From NCBI GenBank assembly GCA_027405735.1, contig JAPEHQ010000007.1, forward strand, positions 1,823,001-1,887,000: DNA of 64,000 bases. The letters are read 5' to 3'. The notes beneath the pieces were generated by a model. The model was not told the origin of the DNA. It saw only the letters and a program-made list of their open reading frames with translations, and did no database searches. Numbering within the stretch: the first letter of the stretch is position 1; each line of letters opens with the position of its first letter. Positions 59,256 through 64,000 of this stretch are shown in pieces. The position numbers and the translations under genes are program-made. The DNA is from Mucor racemosus (Eukaryota > Mucoromycota > Mucoromycetes > Mucorales > Mucoraceae).

Positions 59256-62200
59256 ATGCCTGATAATACAAATCAGACGTACAACCACGATGTGGTTGTA
59301 TCTGATTCTAACGAATATTATCATACGTCTTCCAACGATCATGATGGTCTTCGTAATGATGATTTAATGGAGGAATACTCTGAAAAAGCCGCTCCTCCTC
59401 CAAAGCAAAAGTTCTACAAAAAGAAGAAGTATTGGATTATTTGCTCAATCAATACTGTCATTGTAGTTGTTGTAGCCGTTGTTTTGGCTCTCTATGTTAT
59501 TTTCCCCAAGGTTGCTCAATCTTTAATGAACAAATCCAAGATTGATGTTACAGGTGCTGGAATCACATTTACAAAGCCTGATGCCTTGGCTAATCAAGCT
59601 TATACTAAGCGCGATGGTGATGATATGAATTCTACTTTTTACATGAACATGGAAAGTGCTTTATCTGATACTGGTCCATTCTCTGCAAAGATCAAGTTTC
59701 AAAATCCTATTCAAATTTACTATAATGAATCTTACCTTGGTGATATTTTCTTGTACAATGAAACTAGTATTCATGGTGGCCATGGTACTTTGAATGCTAT
59801 TACACCATTCCTGATCAGAGATCAAGCTGCTTTTGCTAGTTTTGCAAAAACCATGTTGGCTGTTGAATCATTTAAATGGACCCTTAAAGGCAAACTTGAC
59901 ATTACAGCTCTTACCAGGTAAATCTTAGATCCTTTTTTTTCCCCATAGTACAAGATATCTTTCTTTTTTTTTGCATGATTTGATGATACACAAATATGAG
60001 TTGATACTAACCTTATTTTATTAAATAGAACCGCAACAGTGGATCTGAACAAGGAAATTGTCCTAAATGGTAAGTTACGCAAATCAAATTGTTTGTTTGT
60101 ATCGTTTAAATCTAACCTTATGCTTGATTGCCTTTTTAGGTATGAATGGTTTCCCAAATGTTAAAATCAACTCTTTCCAGCTTCCTGGTGATGATCCAAA
60201 CGGTGGTATTCTTGTTGAGTTGGGCACAGTTTTGGAGAGTCCTTCTCCAATTGGTGTTCAATTGGGTACAATCAAGCTTGCTATCGGTTATGATGGTGTT
60301 CCACTTGGTTTGGTTACTGCTGAAGGTGTTAATCTTGCAAAAGGTGAAAACAACATTCTTCTCAAGGGTACTCTTGCACCACAGAATGATACTGTTTCTC
60401 TTCAGAAGATTGGTGTTCTATTTTCTAATTATGTAGCTGGTCAACTCTCTAATACTACTGCAGTTGGTGTATCTTGTGCTCCTGATGGTGTAAATGCTAT
60501 TGGTTGGCTTTCTGAAGGTTTCTCCACAGTAAACTTGAATGTTGGCTTAACTGCTGGTGCACCATTAAAGATTATCAATGCTGTTAGCTTGGGTTATCTT
60601 GATTTGAAGTTCGATCCTTCTGCTCCTTATTCTCCAGTTGCTAATGCTCCCGCTGTTACTGCAAACTTTCAAATGCCATTTGGATTTTCATTGAATATTA
60701 CTGAAGTTTCACAAAACATTACACTTGCCATTAATACTACCGGTGAGCAAACTGAGAGCTTTGCTATTATGCAAACACCATTTACTGCTGCTGTTAGTAA
60801 TCAACAAAGTGGTACCATTATTTTTCCTTTGAATAATACGGCTCTTGCTGGTATTGCTGGAAAAGAAAGCTTCTATAACCAATACACCTATGCTTTAACC
60901 GCTAACAGTAATTACACTTTTATGGTTTCTGGTATTGCTACTACCAAGGCTAACACACCTCTTGGTCCTATTGTATTGAGCGGTATTAACTTTACTGTAC
61001 CTACAACTCTCAATGGTTTGCAATTCTTGAATAGTACTGCAACTGTTATTAATTCTCTTGATGTAACTGGAGGTACTGAAGCTGGTTTAGCTCTTGCTAT
61101 TAATGTTACCATGGATAATCCATCTGATTTTGGTATTTCTACTGGTGATGTTAGCTTTAACATGGGTGCTAGTGGTACTACTCTTGGTCTTGTTTCCTTG
61201 AATAACCTTACTTTGAACCGTGGTCAAAATACCGTTGCTGCATCGGCTTCTTTTGATCCCAAATCATCTGATGTTGGTCAAAACCTTCTTAGTACTTTTG
61301 TTATGGGCTCCAACAATGCTGTGGATATTTCTGGCTTTGCTAATTCTACAAACATCACTTCTCTTGCTCAAGCTTTGAGCGTTGTTAGTCTTAGTTCTAC
61401 CCTTCCTGGCCTTACAACTGCTTTGATTCAAGGTGCTTCCATGTCTGTCCTTGAAGATACTTTGCAGACATCTATGGTTGGTGTCAAAGTCACAATTGCT
61501 AACCCTTTCTCTGCTGGTTTGAGTATCTCTAAGGTCATTTCCGCTGCTACATTTGTTGGTATGCCCGTTGGTAATATTGATCAAGATATTAGTAGCAATC
61601 CTTTTGTCATTGGTGGTAAATCTTCTGCTACGTCTCAAGATTTGAGTATGAGTATGAACCTTGAACCTGCTGCTGTTGCCTTGCTACTTCGTACTCTTGC
61701 TGTTCAAGCTGGTATGGATACCAGTGCTCTTGATGGCTTGTTTGCATTGGGCGGTCTCAACATCGAAGGTCAAGAAAATGTTGGTACTGATTCAAGTCTT
61801 TTTACAAACTTTGATGTATCTCAATTCACTTTGGATGCTATGAAGGCTTTGAAAGTTGATCTTTCTCTCTCTTCTACAATCACTATTGGTCAATATGTCA
61901 ATGATTTAGCCTTCTCTCAAGCAGGTGTTGCTGTTGCAGCTGATAATTCTGTTACCAAGTTAATTCCAATTGTTGGTCAGCCTATTGTTCAACAAGTTGT
62001 TGATGGTTCTATTCTTGGCTTTGACACTATTGTCATGTCTAATGTTGGTGAAAACTCTTTTACTGTCCAAATGAAGGGTAGTATTACCAACTCTGGTCCC
62101 ATGGATGCTACTATTAGTTTCCCTACACCTCTTACCATCTACTGGCAAGGAAAGACTCTTGGTACAGTTACTATGGCTAACATTAATGCAAAGGCTGATG

Positions 62201-64000
62201 TTGGTGCATCATTTGATGTTCAAGGTAGCTTTACCGTCAATAATGGTAATGACATGGCTTCATTCTCTGCTTACTTGATTAACAATGAATCATTTGAATG
62301 GGAAATTGTCAGCAAGGATGTTAGTGTAACTGCTCTTGGATTTACATTTGTTGGTGTTTCTCTTGATAAGTTTGTTACCTTGAAAGGTTCTAATGGTTTC
62401 AAGAATGCTGTTACTGTCAAGTCCTTTGATTTACCTGCTAATGATCCCGCTGGTGGTATTACTCTTACTGCTGATACAGTTATTAATAATCCTAGTCAAG
62501 TTGGCTTCAACCTTGGTGGTGCTTCATTTGAGACTTATTTCAATGGCGTTGATCTCGGGCCACTTGCCTCTGATGGTGCTGCTTTCTTTGCTCCACTCAC
62601 TGCTTCAAACATGAAGATGAAGGGTCGTTTGGTTCCTCAAGAAACAAAGGAAGGCATTATTGCAATTACTACTGTCTTTGGTCATTATCTTGCTGGTATG
62701 TCATCCAACCTTACTATTAAGGGTGTCTCTGGTTCTGGTAATAGCGGTACAGTTAGCTGGCTTACTACTGCATTTGAGACTATTAATATTGAGAATGTTG
62801 TCTTGCCTGGCCCTGCAGCTATTCCTGAACTTATTCCTTCGATTGAAATGAGAGATTTGACATTAGATTTTACCAAGGATCAATGGGCTCCTCCTACCAG
62901 TTCTTCCAGAGTTGAGGCACAACTCAAGAATCCCTTCGGTTTCCCTCTTTCTGTTTCCCAACTTGATATGAAGGTTGAGGCTACTTATGGTGGAAATAGT
63001 GTCGCAACCCTTGATATTCCTACATCACCTGCCTCAACTTCTTCCTCTGGTTTGATCACTACTGGATTTAACGACATTCCTTTCAAAGTTGTCAGCCATG
63101 AACTCTTCACTGGTTTCAATGGTCTTTTGACTTTGACTCCTAGTGTCACTTTTGGCTTGAAGGGTTCATCAAATGCTATTGCTAATACCGCTGTCGGTAC
63201 TCTTTCTCTTCCTGGTGTTCCTTTTGATGTTGACACTACTTTAGCTGGTAAATATCTTAAACTGTTTCATTTCTTTTTTAACATTGATCTAACAATTTTT
63301 TATCATTTTAATAGGTTTTAACAGTTTCGGAAATCTTGCTACAATTAAATCTCTTAAAGTTTCTGGTGCTACTCTCCACTATATTATTGTTGATCTTGTT
63401 GTAACTTTGAACAATCCTTCCAATATTACTATTACTATCGGTGATGTTAACTTTGATGTCTACATGAACGAATTTAACGCCATTGTTGGTAAAGCTTATA
63501 TGCTTGATACCACTATCAAGCCTGGAGCTCAAGATTATAATTGTGTTATGCATTTAGCTGAAGGCGCTACAAGTATTGAAGCTGTTGGTAAAATGCTTTA
63601 CTATTATTTAACTGGCGCTACTGTACCTTTGACAATCCAAGGTTCTGCTAAATCTACAGCAATTGTGCCCCTTCAACAAGGTTTATCTCAACTTAAACTT
63701 GCAACTTCTATTAATGGTGTCACAGAAGGCCTAATCAAGACAATTGATATTGTAGTAGATATCAATACACTCGGATTAAACGGAGGATTTGCTGATGCCA
63801 CTATCACTATTTATAATCCTTTGGATACTGAATTTGCTTTGAAACATATCTCTGCTAGTTGTACCTCTTATTTAACATGTAGATATGCAGGATCTTTACA
63901 ATACACCAATCTGGAAGTCGGTACACTTGATTATGATTTCCCAACTCCTCTTGTTATACCTGCTAAAGGCACAGTACAGACCGGTATTCTACCTGTTCAT
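59256..64000 (+). CDS. Large DUF3712/LEA2-like membrane protein, 3' end outside the window
   Basis: Exons 59256-59917, 60029-60069, 60140-63247 and 63315 to the window edge give at least 1499 codons without a stop. An N-terminal tail of about 58 residues precedes one transmembrane helix (about 60-84, CSINTVIVVVVAVVLALYVI). The rest is a long, Asn/Ser/Thr-rich, glycosylatable region made of repeated beta-rich modules with lines such as NGFPNVKINSFQLPGDDPNG and, later, NGFKNAVTVKSFDLPANDPA. These resemble fungal DUF3712 proteins and the LEA_2-type lumenal modules described for vacuolar Tag1/Vac7-like proteins. A vacuolar or cell-surface location is inferred, not shown. The four-exon structure keeps the frame at each junction. 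Confidence 0.88.

Overview
The window looks like nuclear DNA of a filamentous fungus, most likely a Mucoromycota (Rhizopus/Mucor-like) species. This is inferred from the very A/T-rich sequence, the many 50-70-nt introns with GTATGT/GTAAGT-type donors and TAG/CAG acceptors, and the gene content. Spliced genes are given as the full CDS span with exon coordinates in the evidence; all splice junctions were read by eye from GT/AG sites and reading-frame continuity.

Layout. (1) Positions 2-115 are the tail of a gene that starts outside the window. (2) About 0.94-15.9 kb is a transposon graveyard. A decayed Ty3/Gypsy pol fragment (1670-3761) was split by a young Ty3/Gypsy chromovirus (3762-10537, minus strand) with identical 726-bp LTRs and a perfect 5-bp target duplication (ATATT). 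Dispersed repeats of unknown class, here named B, E, D and C, surround it. (3) 16.7-25.6 kb is a gene island: PCNA (-), an MVP1/SNX8-type sorting nexin (+), mitochondrial ATP synthase alpha (-), a small LYR-like ORF (+) and ARP2 (+). (4) 26.2-41.9 kb is a second repeat block. A complete, recent chromovirus (26572-32585) has identical 310-bp LTRs, target duplication GTGTA and one intact 1690-aa Gag-Pol ORF, and lies inside an inverted E-D repeat. Next come further repeat copies, a frameshifted PD-(D/E)XK-nuclease-like remnant, a DDE (IS630/Tc1-type) transposase remnant and a solo LTR that interrupts another coding remnant. (5) 42.3-64 kb is a second gene island: a METTL15/RsmH-like rRNA methyltransferase (-), a small basic protein with an RVSF motif (-), an NRC-2/Fpk1-type AGC kinase (+), a single-pass membrane SH3 protein (+), an HRI-like eIF2-alpha kinase (+), one more C repeat, and a large DUF3712/LEA2-like membrane protein (+) that runs off the right edge.

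The host genes cover DNA replication (PCNA, with an MCB-type ACGCGT box upstream), energy metabolism (ATP1), actin nucleation (ARP2), endosomal sorting (MVP1), stress and translation control (HRI-like) and membrane/cell-surface signalling (AGC kinase, SH3 receptor-like protein). I see no operon-like arrangement. The most interesting material is in the repeat blocks: two different intact-looking chromoviruses that share an unusual two-part Cys/His module in Gag, one of which has its protease split by a frame change at an A7 run and an altered catalytic triplet (DPG); and a set of composite repeats that I cannot assign to any class.
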